Source: an uncultured Parasutterella sp.
GTDB taxonomy: Bacteria; Pseudomonadota; Gammaproteobacteria; Burkholderiales; Burkholderiaceae_F
Length of the DNA: 41,559 bases
Direction: 5' to 3'
Assembly (NCBI GenBank): GCA_900766055.1
Contig: CAAFTZ010000066.1
Location: 1 to 41,559, forward strand
The translations under genes and the position numbers were made by a program. Each line of letters opens with the position of its first letter. The first letter of the stretch is position 1. The notes below the pieces were generated by a model. It was given only the letters and a program-made list of their open reading frames with translations, did no database searches and had not been told where the DNA came from. Shown piece after piece: positions 1 through 8,827 of this stretch.

Positions 1-1
1 A

Positions 2-112
2 ACTACTATTTTGAAACTTGTCTCCGCTGCCCTTAACTTGGCGAAGATCGTGGTGCTATTCAGACGCCTGGGACATTATCGTTTTCTAAAACCAGTTATG
101 TTGATATTGTGA
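2..112 (+). CDS. C-terminal fragment of a possible transposase (5' end outside window)
   Basis: From base 2 a frame is open up to a TGA at 110-112 and encodes about 36 residues. They are rich in Leu/Val/Ala and basic residues (ILKLVSAALNLAKIVVLFRR, then LGHYRFLKP). This resembles the basic amphipathic tail of DDE-type insertion sequence transposases, but the fragment is too short for a family assignment. It could equally be the tail of another protein. No terminal inverted repeat could be identified in the 230 bases before the porin gene. Confidence 0.3.
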   Translation, partial: TTILKLVSAALNLAKIVVLFRRLGHYRFLKPVMLIL

Positions 113-343
113 CCGAGTGGTTCTTTAGTGCTAAGAGAAGTCGTCAGCCCAGAAGTTCATCATGTAATTTGTCACTTACTAAATCCAACCGTCCGATGTT
201 TAGTTCTCCTAGAGGGTGCCACTTAAAATTTTGAACACATAATTATGCAAAAATCAAATTAAATAGCATATTAAATTTATATTGGACATAAATAAAACCA
301 ATTTTTAAGATTCTTTATGAATCAACTCGTTGAGAGATAACAA

Positions 344-1417
344 ATGAACCTCAAATCACTCACCTATTTTGCCGCATCGCTATTTGTTATTTTGCCGCCG
401 CTTTCATCAGCGCAGACTGCGGACATTGAAGTCGTAGGAAATCTTGATGCCTCAGTCGTTGTCGGAAAGGTTAGCGGTCAAGACGCAACTGTTCGTTTCA
501 TGTCAGGTTTTCGTCACGGCTCCTCCATTGGGTTAATTGGTAAAGAAGATCTGGGAAAGGGATTACAAGTTGGATTCTTTCTTGATCAAGGTTTCAGCTT
601 GATGAACGGCTCTGTGACAGACGGAGACACCAGCAATGATACATTCTCTCGGGAGGCTATGCTGTATTTACGCGGCAACCTTGGTACCTTGGGCTTTGGG
701 CGATTTGGAACACTTTCGTCCGGGACAGGTTCTTTTACAATGCTGACCGGATGGGTATTTGGTACGACCTATACCACCGCCGCCTGGTCCGAGTTTGGCA
801 AGACGATTCCTCAATACCGTTTGAATAACGCGGTAAGTTATCTTTCTCCGAACTTAAACGGATTGACTATTGGTCTTACATATTCGAACGGAACTCCGTC
901 AGACGATAATCGCTGGAGTTTGAACAGCCGTTATTACGGTGCTGCTTTTAAATATCAAAACGCTTCTCTTCTTTCCAGTCTTGTACTGGAAACTGCCGAC
1001 CACAAACATCCTGACTACGTCGGCAACAGGGGCCGTCAATACAACATCAATTATGGTTTGGAAGTTACGATGGAATCGGTTACGGCTATGCTGGCTTACC
1101 AATTCAATGCTCAAGAAAATGGCATCCATGACCACATCCTAGGTGTCAGCGCAAGAACGAGGCTGAAATCCGGAGATTTGCTTTTTGGGGTCCGCGGGCT
1201 AAGCGGACATGATGAGGAAGTGAAATCCGGAACAGACAAACGAGAAGCCTGGAGCGTGAATGCTGCCTATGAATATCCTTTGTCAAAGCGCACGACATTA
1301 TGGGCATATGGCGGTTATGCGGATGGAAACAAACTTCTTTCCACTCGTTACGAAGCAGGCAGAACACCTAATTTCAATGGCTGGCAAACAGCAGCCGGTC
1401 TAACACACAAATTCTGA
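344..1417 (+). CDS. Gram-negative porin, betaproteobacterial OmpC-like type
   Basis: A 357-residue outer membrane protein with an N-terminal signal peptide (hydrophobic core about residues 5-20, cleavage near SSA-QTA). The mature part alternates short aromatic/hydrophobic strands with Gly/Asn/Asp-rich turns. It has the family hallmarks of the Burkholderiales general porins: an early strand with IEVVGNLDASVVV, the signature GSSIGLIGKEDLGKGLQ and the strand LRGNLGTLGFGRFGT. It ends on an aromatic residue (HKF), as expected for Bam-dependent insertion. The family usually forms 16-stranded trimers for small hydrophilic solutes. A purine-rich stretch (GAGAGATAACAA) precedes the ATG. The cupin gene follows after 24 bp, so the two may be co-transcribed. 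Substrate preference cannot be read from the sequence. Confidence 0.88.
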   Translation: MNLKSLTYFAASLFVILPPLSSAQTADIEVVGNLDASVVVGKVSGQDATVRFMSGFRHGSSIGLIGKEDLGKGLQVGFFLDQGFSLMNGSVTDGDTSNDTFSREAMLYLRGNLGTLGFGRFGTLSSGTGSFTMLTGWVFGTTYTTAAWSEFGKTIPQYRLNNAVSYLSPNLNGLTIGLTYSNGTPSDDNRWSLNSRYYGAAFKYQNASLLSSLVLETADHKHPDYVGNRGRQYNINYGLEVTMESVTAMLAYQFNAQENGIHDHILGVSARTRLKSGDLLFGVRGLSGHDEEVKSGTDKREAWSVNAAYEYPLSKRTTLWAYGGYADGNKLLSTRYEAGRTPNFNGWQTAAGLTHKF

Positions 1418-1441
1418 GTTCCACTTTCATAGGAGACTATT

Positions 1442-1936
1442 ATGCAGAAGCTTCTTTCTTTTCTTCTTTCCTCGATTTTTGTCATGGGTGCAGCGGCTGC
1501 GGCCGATGAACAGATTCCTGTGGGAGACCAGCTTGTCAAACGTTCCGAGGCTCTTCAAACTATCAAAGGCAGCGATAAAGTATTCACGGGGGATGTGAAC
1601 ATCGTGCCTCTTTCCGAGTCTGTTCCGGGTATGCCGGTCTCCAGCGCCTATGTCATTTTCGAGCCGGGTGCAAGATCTTTTTGGCACACTCATCCGACGG
1701 GCCAAGTTCTTATTATCGTTGAAGGTGAGGGCCGTTCCGGTGTTCATGGCAAACCTGTCAGCGTTCTGAAGAAAGGCGATGTGGTAGTTTGTCCGAAAGG
1801 CATCAAACATTTCCATGGCGCAGCTCCGGATAAGAGGATGGTTCAAATGACTGTAACCGGATACGATCCTCAAGGTAAGAACGTTACCTGGATGGAACCG
1901 GTCACTGATCAGCAGTACAAGAACATCGAGAAGTAA
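1442..1936 (+). CDS. Secreted cupin-fold protein
   Basis: A 164-residue single-domain cupin with a signal peptide (LLSFLLSSIFVMGAAAAA, cleavage around residue 20), so probably periplasmic. Cupin motif 1 is visible as FWHTHPTGQVLIIVEGEG (metal ligands His-x-His). Motif 2 is PKGIKHFHGA with a further His. The length and both motifs fit the small Cupin_2 proteins often annotated as quercetin dioxygenase-like or linked to carboxymuconolactone-decarboxylase proteins. The catalytic reaction is not predictable. It lies 24 bp downstream of the porin gene on the same strand. A hairpin at 1962-1991 follows. Confidence 0.75.
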   Translation: MQKLLSFLLSSIFVMGAAAAADEQIPVGDQLVKRSEALQTIKGSDKVFTGDVNIVPLSESVPGMPVSSAYVIFEPGARSFWHTHPTGQVLIIVEGEGRSGVHGKPVSVLKKGDVVVCPKGIKHFHGAAPDKRMVQMTVTGYDPQGKNVTWMEPVTDQQYKNIEK

Positions 1937-1961
1937 TAACTTTTACTTTTGGGAGTTGATT

Positions 1962-1991
1962 AGGCCGAAGACCTACATGGGTTTGCGGCCT
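1962..1991 (+). terminator. Hairpin after the porin-cupin pair, possible terminator
   Basis: AGGCCG (1962-1967) pairs with CGGCCT (1986-1991), and ACC/GGT pair inside the loop. The following sequence is only moderately T-rich (GATCTTCTTATT), so termination efficiency is uncertain. Confidence 0.4.
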
Positions 1992-2115
1992 GATCTTCTT
2001 ATTAGAAGTCCGGCGATTTTTCTTTCTTCATTGTTAAAAAGAATATTTCTCATTTCCGTTCAAAAAGTCTTACAAATTAGACATGGTTTTGTCGAGTTTT
2101 AGAAGCGGATTGAAC

Positions 2116-2131
2116 CTTGTCTTAAGACAAG
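2116..2131. promoter_or_regulatory. Perfect palindrome upstream of the M16 peptidase gene
   Basis: CTTGTCTTAAGACAAG is a perfect 16-bp palindrome 47 bp before the start of the M16 gene. Its half-site TTGTC-N4-GACAA is the same as in the palindrome before the flavoprotein gene at 6760-6777. It is a plausible dimeric regulator site; the regulator is not known. Confidence 0.4.
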
Positions 2132-2178
2132 CGGATTATCCTTAGCAAACAATTTGTTAAAACAGATAAATCGTATTT

Positions 2179-4947
2179 ATGAAAATTGCGAAAAAACTTG
2201 CTGTTGCGGCCTGTGTCGCTTCAGCCTTTACGATGATGAATACACAAGCAGAAGAAACGAAAGCACCGGTCAGCGTCTCTCAAGCCGGTACTGCACTTCC
2301 GGCCGGTGTGACTCAAGGGCCGAGTATAGAAGGCGTGACGGAATATCGCCTGGCCAATGGATTACGTGTGGTTCTCTTTCCAGATGCCTCTAAAGATACT
2401 GCCACCGTCAACATGACCTATTTAGTCGGCTCTCGCATGGAAAATTACGGCGAAACCGGCATGGCTCATTTGCTTGAGCACCTGATTTTTAAAGGAAGTA
2501 AAAATTTTCCGAATCCGACTAAGGAATTTACGAACCGCGGTTTCCGTATGAACGGTTCTACTTGGCTGGATCGTACAAATTACTATGTGTCTTTTACCGC
2601 TACTGAGGACAACCTCAAGTTCGCTTTAGCTTGGAGTGCTGATGCCATGCGCAACTCCTTTATCGCTAAAAAAGACTTAGACAGCGAAATGAGCGTTGTG
2701 CGCAATGAATACGAGATGGGCGAGAACCGTCCGTCTAGTGTGTTGATGAAGCGTATGCAGTCCATGATGTACGACTGGCATAACTACGGTAAGAGCACGA
2801 TCGGTAACAGAAGCGACATCGAGCACGTTCGTATCGAAAACCTTCAGGCTTTCTATCATCGCTATTACCGCCCGGACAACGCTGTTTTAACCGTTAGCGG
2901 TAAGTTCGACGTGCAGAAGACGCTGGAATGGATCGTTAAGGATTTCTCTTTAATCCAGAATCCGAAAGAAGCGCTTCCTGCTGAATGGACCGTTGAGCCG
3001 ACTGCGGACGGTGAACGTGTTTTTGAGATCCGCCGCAAGGGAGAAACTCAGATGGTGGCTGTCGGTTACCGCATCCCGAGCGCCCTGCATCCAGATGCTT
3101 TAGGCGTAGAAGTTGCTACCGAAGTATTAGCTGATTCTCCTAACGGCCGTCTTTATGACGCCTTAGTTAAAACCGGTCTGGCCGCCAATGTTTTCGGCTA
3201 TGCCGTCGGCGCTAAGGAACCGGGCTTCGTGATCTTCGGAGCTTCCGTTAAGAAGGGCGAATCGCTAGAAAAAGTTAAAGATAAGCTCATCGAGACGATT
3301 GAAGGTTCTTTGAAGCAGAAGCCTGTTACTTCTAAAGAATTGACCAGAACCAAGGCCCAGATGGAAACGATGTACGAACGCGCCTTTGCCGATCCGGAAG
3401 GATTCGGTGTCGGCTTGTCCGAGTACATTGCACTTGGCGACTGGAGACTTTTCTTCTACGGACGCGATAAGACCAAAGACGTCACTGCTCAGCAGGCTGA
3501 TAGCGCGGCTGATAAGTATTTCGTGCGCGACAACCGCGTCGTCGGACTTTTCATTCCTGATGACAATCCTCAGCGTGCAGAGATCACAAAGGCTCCGAGC
3601 GCTGAAGAACTGCTGGCGAACTACAAGCCGCAGGGAGCCGCTCAGAATATTGAAGCTTTTGACTCTTCTTTCGATAACCTCGACAAGAGAACTCAGCGCA
3701 TTGATATCGGTGATCTGAATATTGCACTGCTGCCGAAACAGACACGCGGCGAGACTGTGACGGTCTGCATGAAGTTCAAATCCGGTGACGAGAAGAACCT
3801 TTTCGGTAAGTCTAGCCTTCAGCCGGTTGCCGCAGCGATGCTGACCCGCGGAACAAAGACCATGACTCGCTCCGAAATTGAAGATCGTATGACCGAGCTG
3901 AAGATGGCCGGTTCCATTACGAACTTCACGACGACGAGAAAGAATCTCCCGGCCGCTCTTGAGTTGGTGTTCGATGTTATGCACAACTCGATCATGCCGC
4001 AGGATGAATTTGATCAGTTCAAGAAGCAGATGCAGGTCATGATTGAAAGCATGCGTGATAAGCCGGATGCGCTGGCACAGAATGCGATTACGCAGCATTT
4101 CAATACTTATCCGAAAGGCGACCCTCGTCATGAATATTCTTTAGATGAGTCGCTGGAACAGTTAAATAAATTGACTGTTGATCAAGTGAGAGCTTTCTAT
4201 AAAGAATTCGGCGGCACATCTCGCGGTGAGATTTCTATCGTCGGTGATTTTGATCCGAAGACCGTGGAAAAGATCATTCGCGATGACTACGCCAAGTACG
4301 TTTCTAAAGCTCATTACGCTCCGATCGTAACGGAATACCGTCCTGTTAAGGCCACCCGCGTCGTAATTGATACGCCTGACAAGGAAAACGCAACCATCGT
4401 TGCGCGTTCTGTGTTCCCGATCAATGATACGGCTCCGGATGCTCCGGCACTTACCGTTGCCAACTGGATTCTTGGCGGCGGCACAGGACTTTCTAATCGT
4501 TTGATTGAAAGACTGCGTCAGAAAGAAGGCTTGTCTTACGGCGCCGGGTCCCATATTCGCATTCCTGCGAAGGGCAATAACGGAATCTTTGTTTTCCGTG
4601 CGATTGTGGCTCCTCAGAACATGCTTCAGGCAGAAGCCAGTGCCCGCGACGTGATTGCTAAAGCGATTAAAGACGGCTTTACAGACCAAGAGGTAGAGGA
4701 AGCCAAGAAAGGTCTGCTGCAGGCAATGCAGGTCTCTCGTTCTCAGGACGATGTGGTTGCCCGCTCTTGGAACGACAAGATGGAAAATCAACGTACATGG
4801 GCATTCAGTAAGAAACAGGCAGAAGCCATTTCTAAGCTGACGACAGCTGATGTCAGCGCTGCACTGAGTAAATACATCAAACCTGATGAAATTACTTTTG
4901 TGTTGGCCGGAGACCAGAAGAAAGCGGCACAGAAAAAACAAGACTAA
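2179..4947 (+). CDS. Periplasmic M16-family zinc metallopeptidase (pitrilysin/insulinase type, two-domain)
   Basis: A 922-residue protein with a signal peptide (MKIAKKLAVAACVASAFTMM, cleavage near TQA-EE). The inverted zinc motif HxxEH is H97-LL-E100-H101, and the third ligand is probably E177 in VVRNEYEMGEN, so the N-terminal half is expected to be catalytic. A second M16-like half starts around residue 480. It lacks HxxEH but has the characteristic segment GGGTGLSNRLIERLRQKEGL followed by SYGAG. This layout and length match the periplasmic M16 peptidases of proteobacteria that degrade peptides in a clamshell chamber. No convincing Shine-Dalgarno precedes the ATG, but the signal peptide fixes the start well. 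A strong terminator follows at 4996-5025. Confidence 0.9.
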   Translation: MKIAKKLAVAACVASAFTMMNTQAEETKAPVSVSQAGTALPAGVTQGPSIEGVTEYRLANGLRVVLFPDASKDTATVNMTYLVGSRMENYGETGMAHLLEHLIFKGSKNFPNPTKEFTNRGFRMNGSTWLDRTNYYVSFTATEDNLKFALAWSADAMRNSFIAKKDLDSEMSVVRNEYEMGENRPSSVLMKRMQSMMYDWHNYGKSTIGNRSDIEHVRIENLQAFYHRYYRPDNAVLTVSGKFDVQKTLEWIVKDFSLIQNPKEALPAEWTVEPTADGERVFEIRRKGETQMVAVGYRIPSALHPDALGVEVATEVLADSPNGRLYDALVKTGLAANVFGYAVGAKEPGFVIFGASVKKGESLEKVKDKLIETIEGSLKQKPVTSKELTRTKAQMETMYERAFADPEGFGVGLSEYIALGDWRLFFYGRDKTKDVTAQQADSAADKYFVRDNRVVGLFIPDDNPQRAEITKAPSAEELLANYKPQGAAQNIEAFDSSFDNLDKRTQRIDIGDLNIALLPKQTRGETVTVCMKFKSGDEKNLFGKSSLQPVAAAMLTRGTKTMTRSEIEDRMTELKMAGSITNFTTTRKNLPAALELVFDVMHNSIMPQDEFDQFKKQMQVMIESMRDKPDALAQNAITQHFNTYPKGDPRHEYSLDESLEQLNKLTVDQVRAFYKEFGGTSRGEISIVGDFDPKTVEKIIRDDYAKYVSKAHYAPIVTEYRPVKATRVVIDTPDKENATIVARSVFPINDTAPDAPALTVANWILGGGTGLSNRLIERLRQKEGLSYGAGSHIRIPAKGNNGIFVFRAIVAPQNMLQAEASARDVIAKAIKDGFTDQEVEEAKKGLLQAMQVSRSQDDVVARSWNDKMENQRTWAFSKKQAEAISKLTTADVSAALSKYIKPDEITFVLAGDQKKAAQKKQD

Positions 4948-4995
4948 TTTCAGCGGTCATCAGGGAAATTTGACTGCTGTTTATTGAGATTTTGA

Positions 4996-5025
4996 GAGCT
5001 GAGCCTAAAAACTCGGCTCTTTTTT
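4996..5025 (+). terminator. Rho-independent terminator of the M16 gene
   Basis: GAGCTGAG (4996-5003) pairs with CTCGGCTC (5012-5019), one G-U wobble, eight-base A-rich loop, followed directly by six T. It is placed 49 bp after the M16 stop. Confidence 0.8.
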
Positions 5026-5113
5026 CTTTTCCTCAAGCATTGAGAATTTAACTTTTAAGTAACTTATTGATTTTGGATGGTTGAGGTACTGCCTTTCTCT
5101 TTGATGGAAAATG

Positions 5114-5145
5114 AAACCGTCTTCTGAGAGATTAGAAGACGGTTT
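5114..5145 (-). terminator. Twelve-base-pair hairpin downstream of the flavoprotein operon
   Basis: AAACCGTCTTCT (5114-5125) and AGAAGACGGTTT (5134-5145) form a perfect 12-bp stem with an 8-base loop. Read on the minus strand it is followed by CATTTTCC, a short T-tract. A second perfect hairpin, GCCGACC/GGTCGGC at 5161-5179, lies between it and the stop codon at 5191. Together they probably end the minus-strand transcript. Confidence 0.6.
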
Positions 5146-5190
5146 ACAGTGGTTTGAGGTGCCGACCTAAAAGGTCGGCTTAAAAACTTT

Positions 5191-6678
5191 CTACTTGGCT
5201 AACGTCTTGACGTAGTCAGCGATCTGACGACCGATAACGGAAGCAGAAGTCAGCTGAGCGCCGCCGACATAGTTGTCATAGAACAAACCGCCGGCTGCGT
5301 TACCAACAGCGAAGAGACCCGGAACCGGACGTCCTTCTGTGTCAAGAACCTGACCGTTCGTATTGATGAGCGGGCCGCCGAAGGTGGCTGTCATACCGCC
5401 CTGGAACGGAACGGCATAGAACGGAGCCTTAAGGATCGGGCGCGGATTCTTGTGAGTGTTGGGAGGTGTAAGTTCGGCGAGCTTGCCGGCCTTAAGCGCA
5501 GCATTGTATTCGTCGACAACCTTCTTCAGCTCAACAGGATTCAGACCGGCTTCTTTTGCCAAACCTTCGATTGTGTCTGCTTTGTAGACAGGTGCCTTAT
5601 GAGAAGAATAAGAGAACCAGTCGTTCTTCAGCATCGGAAGATTGTGTGTATCTTCGTCAACAATCATGTAGCCCCAGTTGTCGCGAGTCAGAGCGGCTGT
5701 GTCGCGGGACATCTGAACATAAGTCTTGCCTTCGTCGGTATAGCGTTTTGTTTCCTTGGAAACGGCGATACCGGTGTTGACGATGTTCAGCGGGTTAGCG
5801 CCTGTAGGTCCGTGGATCGGGCCGCAGTGGTACTGGTCAACGTTAACAACTTTCGGGAAGTACGGACCGGTTAAGAGAATGCTTTCGCCGGTGACGGTAT
5901 GAGAACCGCGAACAGGCATGTTGGCGGCAGGAACGCCGGCCATCATTGTCAGCATCATCTTGTTGGCAGAGAAGCCGCCGGTAGCCATGACGACGCCGTA
6001 TTTACCGAAGTATTCTGCGAAGCCTTCTTTTGTCTTAACTTTCACGCCGATGACTTTACCGTTCTGAGGATTGTCGAGCAGTTCGACAGCTTTGGCGTTG
6101 TAGACAATAGGAACATTCAGTTCTTTGGCTTTGGCCAGTAAATAGAGCATCAGCTGTGTGCCGCCGGGTTTCTTTTCACCGATGGTGAGGTGAGCACGCT
6201 GGAGCATCGGCCAAACAAGCTTCATGCCGACAGCATATTTAACGCCGACGTAGTCATGCAGCCAGTTCAGTGTTTCATCTGCTTTTTCAGCGACCAGGCG
6301 TGTGAGCTTGGGATCGCCGCGGCCTTGAGAAACCTTCATCATGTCTTCGTAGAATTTATCTACGGTGTCGCCGGTTTCAAGCTTCTTTTCCTGCTGCATC
6401 TTGGTGTTGACGCCAAGCATGAAGCCTGCTGAGTAAATGGTGTTACCCGAAGCAGAACTCATCTTTTCGAGAATAACCGGTTTCAAGCCGTCCTCGGCGG
6501 CGCGGATTGCGGTGACGATACCGCCGATACCCAAACCGCAGATGACAAGGTCATATTCCTTCTTAGGAAGAGCAGCCTGTTTTTCAGCAGCAGAAGCGCT
6601 CATAGCAGTAGCGCCCATGGTGCCGGCCAAAGAAGCGAGGATGCCGCCTTTAAGAATAGAACGACGAGATGTTTGCAT
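5191..6678 (-). CDS. Tat-exported FAD-dependent reductase/dehydrogenase, divergent flavocytochrome c family
   Basis: The start is set at 6678 because AAGGAG lies at correct spacing upstream and the protein then begins with a Tat signal (SRRSILK at residues 4-10, cleavage after SASAA); this gives 495 residues. The FAD-binding motif is GLGIGG (48-53), followed by an acidic strand end (VILEK). The C-terminal FAD segment is GLFAVGNAAGGLFYDNYVGG. It belongs to the fumarate reductase/urocanate reductase/3-ketosteroid dehydrogenase flavoprotein superfamily but has no haem or FMN domain. Residues that define fumarate reductases are replaced: the usual HxTxGG is MTATFGG, HGxNRLGG is FYDNYVGG, and the ExxxR segment reads DEGKTY. 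Fumarate is therefore unlikely as substrate. A separate periplasmic electron carrier must donate electrons. It follows a sister flavoprotein and a two-component pair, with its own 161-bp leader containing a palindrome. Confidence 0.8.
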   Translation of the reverse strand: MQTSRRSILKGGILASLAGTMGATAMSASAAEKQAALPKKEYDLVICGLGIGGIVTAIRAAEDGLKPVILEKMSSASGNTIYSAGFMLGVNTKMQQEKKLETGDTVDKFYEDMMKVSQGRGDPKLTRLVAEKADETLNWLHDYVGVKYAVGMKLVWPMLQRAHLTIGEKKPGGTQLMLYLLAKAKELNVPIVYNAKAVELLDNPQNGKVIGVKVKTKEGFAEYFGKYGVVMATGGFSANKMMLTMMAGVPAANMPVRGSHTVTGESILLTGPYFPKVVNVDQYHCGPIHGPTGANPLNIVNTGIAVSKETKRYTDEGKTYVQMSRDTAALTRDNWGYMIVDEDTHNLPMLKNDWFSYSSHKAPVYKADTIEGLAKEAGLNPVELKKVVDEYNAALKAGKLAELTPPNTHKNPRPILKAPFYAVPFQGGMTATFGGPLINTNGQVLDTEGRPVPGLFAVGNAAGGLFYDNYVGGAQLTSASVIGRQIADYVKTLAK

Positions 6679-6759
6679 AAAATTATTTCTCCTTGGAAAT
6701 GAAGCGAAGATTCGTTTCAGTCCAAAGATTAAATACCCCAAGAAGGGAAAGCGTCGGCG

Positions 6760-6777
6760 AATTGTCTCTTGACAATT
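6760..6777. promoter_or_regulatory. Palindromic operator candidate upstream of the flavoprotein at 5191-6678
   Basis: AATTGTC (6760-6766), TCTT, GACAATT (6771-6777) is a perfect 7+7 inverted repeat 81 bp upstream of the flavoprotein start, in the only sizeable gap of the minus-strand block. It is a good candidate site for the response regulator encoded at 8207-8827. That link is inference. Confidence 0.45.
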
Positions 6778-6839
6778 AGAAAAAATCGTCAGAGTTTTTG
6801 ACTGCCAAGCAAGGGAAAAGGAATTGGGATTTCGAAGTC

Positions 6840-8210
6840 CTAATTTTCTTCAATCCATTTAGCTGCGTTTTTCCCTGCGATTCGTCCGAAAGTAAAGGCG
6901 TCCGTGAGACCGTTTCCGCCGAGGCGGTTTTCACCGTGCACACTGCCGGTAATTTGTCCGGCAGCGTAAAGTCCGGGAATAGGAATGCCGAATCTGTTGA
7001 GACATTCTGCTTGCTCATTTATAGAGATGCCGCCTAAGGTGTAGTGAACCCATGGGTACATGCGAACCGCCCAATAGGGTGCGACGCTCGGGCGGTGTGT
7101 CGGATCAACTTGATCAAAAGAAGCTTTGACCGTATCGAAAGGGACGTTGATGTCTTTGCATAAAGCTTCCAACGTATCGTTTTTCCAAACCTGTCCGGCG
7201 AAATAAGCTCGATAGAGATTTTTTTGCTGACTTTTGTCCAGTCTTTTAACGCTTCTGGTGTCTACTATCGTCCAGCAGCGTTTTGCACCTTGTTTGATTA
7301 GGGCTTCTGTAATCGTCTTTCGGGTGGCGGCTTCATCTACGAAGCGCTCGCCGTCTTCATTAATAAAGACCGTGCCGGGTGCCATGGCATAGAGACGTGC
7401 GGAATATTTGCTGAGAATAGAGCCTTCCGGAATACACTCCACGGCATCCATGTTCTCAACCTGTACACCGGCTTCTATTGCCTTTTGCAGGACTTCTCCG
7501 GTTCCGCGGGAGTCGGAATATTTGAAATTTAAATTCGGAACATAGCGGCGAATTAACTCACGATTGTTGGCAAATCCGCCGGCACATAAAATCAAGGCGC
7601 GAGAAGTGATGACTGAGTTGACTCCGTTAGAAGAAACAGAGACACGAAAACCTCTCTGGTTTGGAAGGACTTCAAAAGATTCCAGCTTTGTGGAAGTACG
7701 AATCGAGACTCCGTTTTTAAGACACGCAGCCGCTAAATTCTGAACATAGGAGGAGCCCAAGGCAGTAACGGGTTTATGACTTCGCCGATATCCAGATCCA
7801 TAGATTTGGTAAATCTCATCGCCAAAGGTGACGCCGTTTTTTCTGAGCCAATTTAAAGTATTCCCGGCTTCTTTTGCCAATCTCGCCTGGACCTTCGGAT
7901 TTCCCCGGCCGTTGGCAGATTTAGTTATTTGCTGAAGATAGAATTCCTCACTGTCTTTAATTCCTTTGCGGTTTTGGAACTCTGTATCGGGAGCATTAAA
8001 GAAACCTCCTGAATAAAGCGTGTCTCCCCCGATGAAGGATTCTTTTTCGATTAAGACGACTGAATCCGAATAAGCGGAAGCCTCTAGGGCTGCGGCTAAT
8101 CCTGCACCGCCCGCTCCAACAACGAGAATGCCGCAGTGCAGGTTCTGAGCCTTGGCTATCGGCACAAAACCAAGTAAGGGAAGGGCGAGGATTTCACGTC
8201 TTTTAATCAT
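6840..8210 (-). CDS. Exported FAD-dependent reductase, fumarate/urocanate reductase-like flavoprotein subunit
   Basis: A 456-residue flavoprotein with an export signal (IKRREILALPLLGFVPIAKA; the RR pair suggests Tat). FAD motif GAGGAG occurs near residue 33 with the acidic end VLIEKE. The catalytic set of the soluble fumarate reductase family is intact: H389 in VHYTLGG, R429 in HGENRLGG, and R297 in the ERFVDEAATR segment, which corresponds to the proton-donating arginine region. It has no cytochrome c or FMN domain, so it needs an external electron donor. The ATG overlaps the stop of the response regulator gene by 4 bp, so it is translationally coupled to it. An alpha,beta-unsaturated carboxylate acceptor (fumarate, urocanate, acrylates) is likely; the exact substrate is not readable. 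Confidence 0.82.
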   Translation of the reverse strand: MIKRREILALPLLGFVPIAKAQNLHCGILVVGAGGAGLAAALEASAYSDSVVLIEKESFIGGDTLYSGGFFNAPDTEFQNRKGIKDSEEFYLQQITKSANGRGNPKVQARLAKEAGNTLNWLRKNGVTFGDEIYQIYGSGYRRSHKPVTALGSSYVQNLAAACLKNGVSIRTSTKLESFEVLPNQRGFRVSVSSNGVNSVITSRALILCAGGFANNRELIRRYVPNLNFKYSDSRGTGEVLQKAIEAGVQVENMDAVECIPEGSILSKYSARLYAMAPGTVFINEDGERFVDEAATRKTITEALIKQGAKRCWTIVDTRSVKRLDKSQQKNLYRAYFAGQVWKNDTLEALCKDINVPFDTVKASFDQVDPTHRPSVAPYWAVRMYPWVHYTLGGISINEQAECLNRFGIPIPGLYAAGQITGSVHGENRLGGNGLTDAFTFGRIAGKNAAKWIEEN

Positions 8211-8827
8211 GCTTCTTCCATCTCGTGAAGGAAATCATTGAGTTCGACTGGGTTCTCAATGTCGAGCTTGCCGTAGACTCTGGCTCTATGAGTTTGGACA
8301 GTACGTTCCGAAATGCCTAAAAGTTTGGCTATTTGAGGATTGCTTAAACCTTTTGCCAGCTGATAAGAGATGTTCTTCTCGGCTGTCGTCAGCGTGTCAA
8401 AAAGCCTCTTGAGATTTAAAGCGTGGGCTTTTTGTCGGCGCTCCATACGGTTCTTTTCAACAGCTTTAGTGACGAGAGACTGAAGTTTTTCCGGTTCCGG
8501 CGGTTTTACTAAAAAGTTGAAGGCGCCGGCCTCAACGCAGCTCATTGCCATTTCAATATCACCGTGAGCAGATAAAAAGATAATCGGGAGGTCAGAGCCG
8601 CGGCGGTTCAACTCCTGCTGAAGTTCAATTCCTGTCATTCCGCCCATACGTACATCCAAAATGATGCACCCGGGCGCCTGAGGATCGTCGTCTCTCAAAA
8701 AGGCTTCGGCGCTTGAAAATGATCGGGTTCTGAACCCTGCCAACTGCAAAAAGAATGATTGAGATTCACACACGGAGGCGTCATCATCGACAATTCGAAC
8801 GACGGGACTGAGCATTTGATTAGTCAT
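8207..8827 (-). CDS. FixJ/TtrR-type response regulator (receiver plus LuxR HTH)
   Basis: A 206-residue protein. The receiver domain has the acidic pocket DDD (residues 14-16), the phospho-acceptor D58 in CIILDVRMGG and the conserved K108 in FLVKPP. A LuxR-type helix-turn-helix follows at about 145-200 (LTTAEKNISYQLAKGLSNPQ, then SERTVQTHRARVYGKL). It overlaps the sensor kinase stop by one base (TAATG) and the flavoprotein start by four, so the three genes form a coupled unit. Of known pairs, TtrS/TtrR of tetrathionate respiration is the closest architecture. It probably activates the flavoprotein genes, perhaps via the palindrome at 6760-6777. Confidence 0.85.
   Translation of the reverse strand: MTNQMLSPVVRIVDDDASVCESQSFFLQLAGFRTRSFSSAEAFLRDDDPQAPGCIILDVRMGGMTGIELQQELNRRGSDLPIIFLSAHGDIEMAMSCVEAGAFNFLVKPPEPEKLQSLVTKAVEKNRMERRQKAHALNLKRLFDTLTTAEKNISYQLAKGLSNPQIAKLLGISERTVQTHRARVYGKLDIENPVELNDFLHEMEEA

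Noticed and set aside
3265..4131. A 288-codon minus-strand frame opposite the M16 peptidase gene
   Set aside because: It is a codon-bias shadow of the M16 gene with no signal or domain, and the M16 motifs are clear on the other strand.
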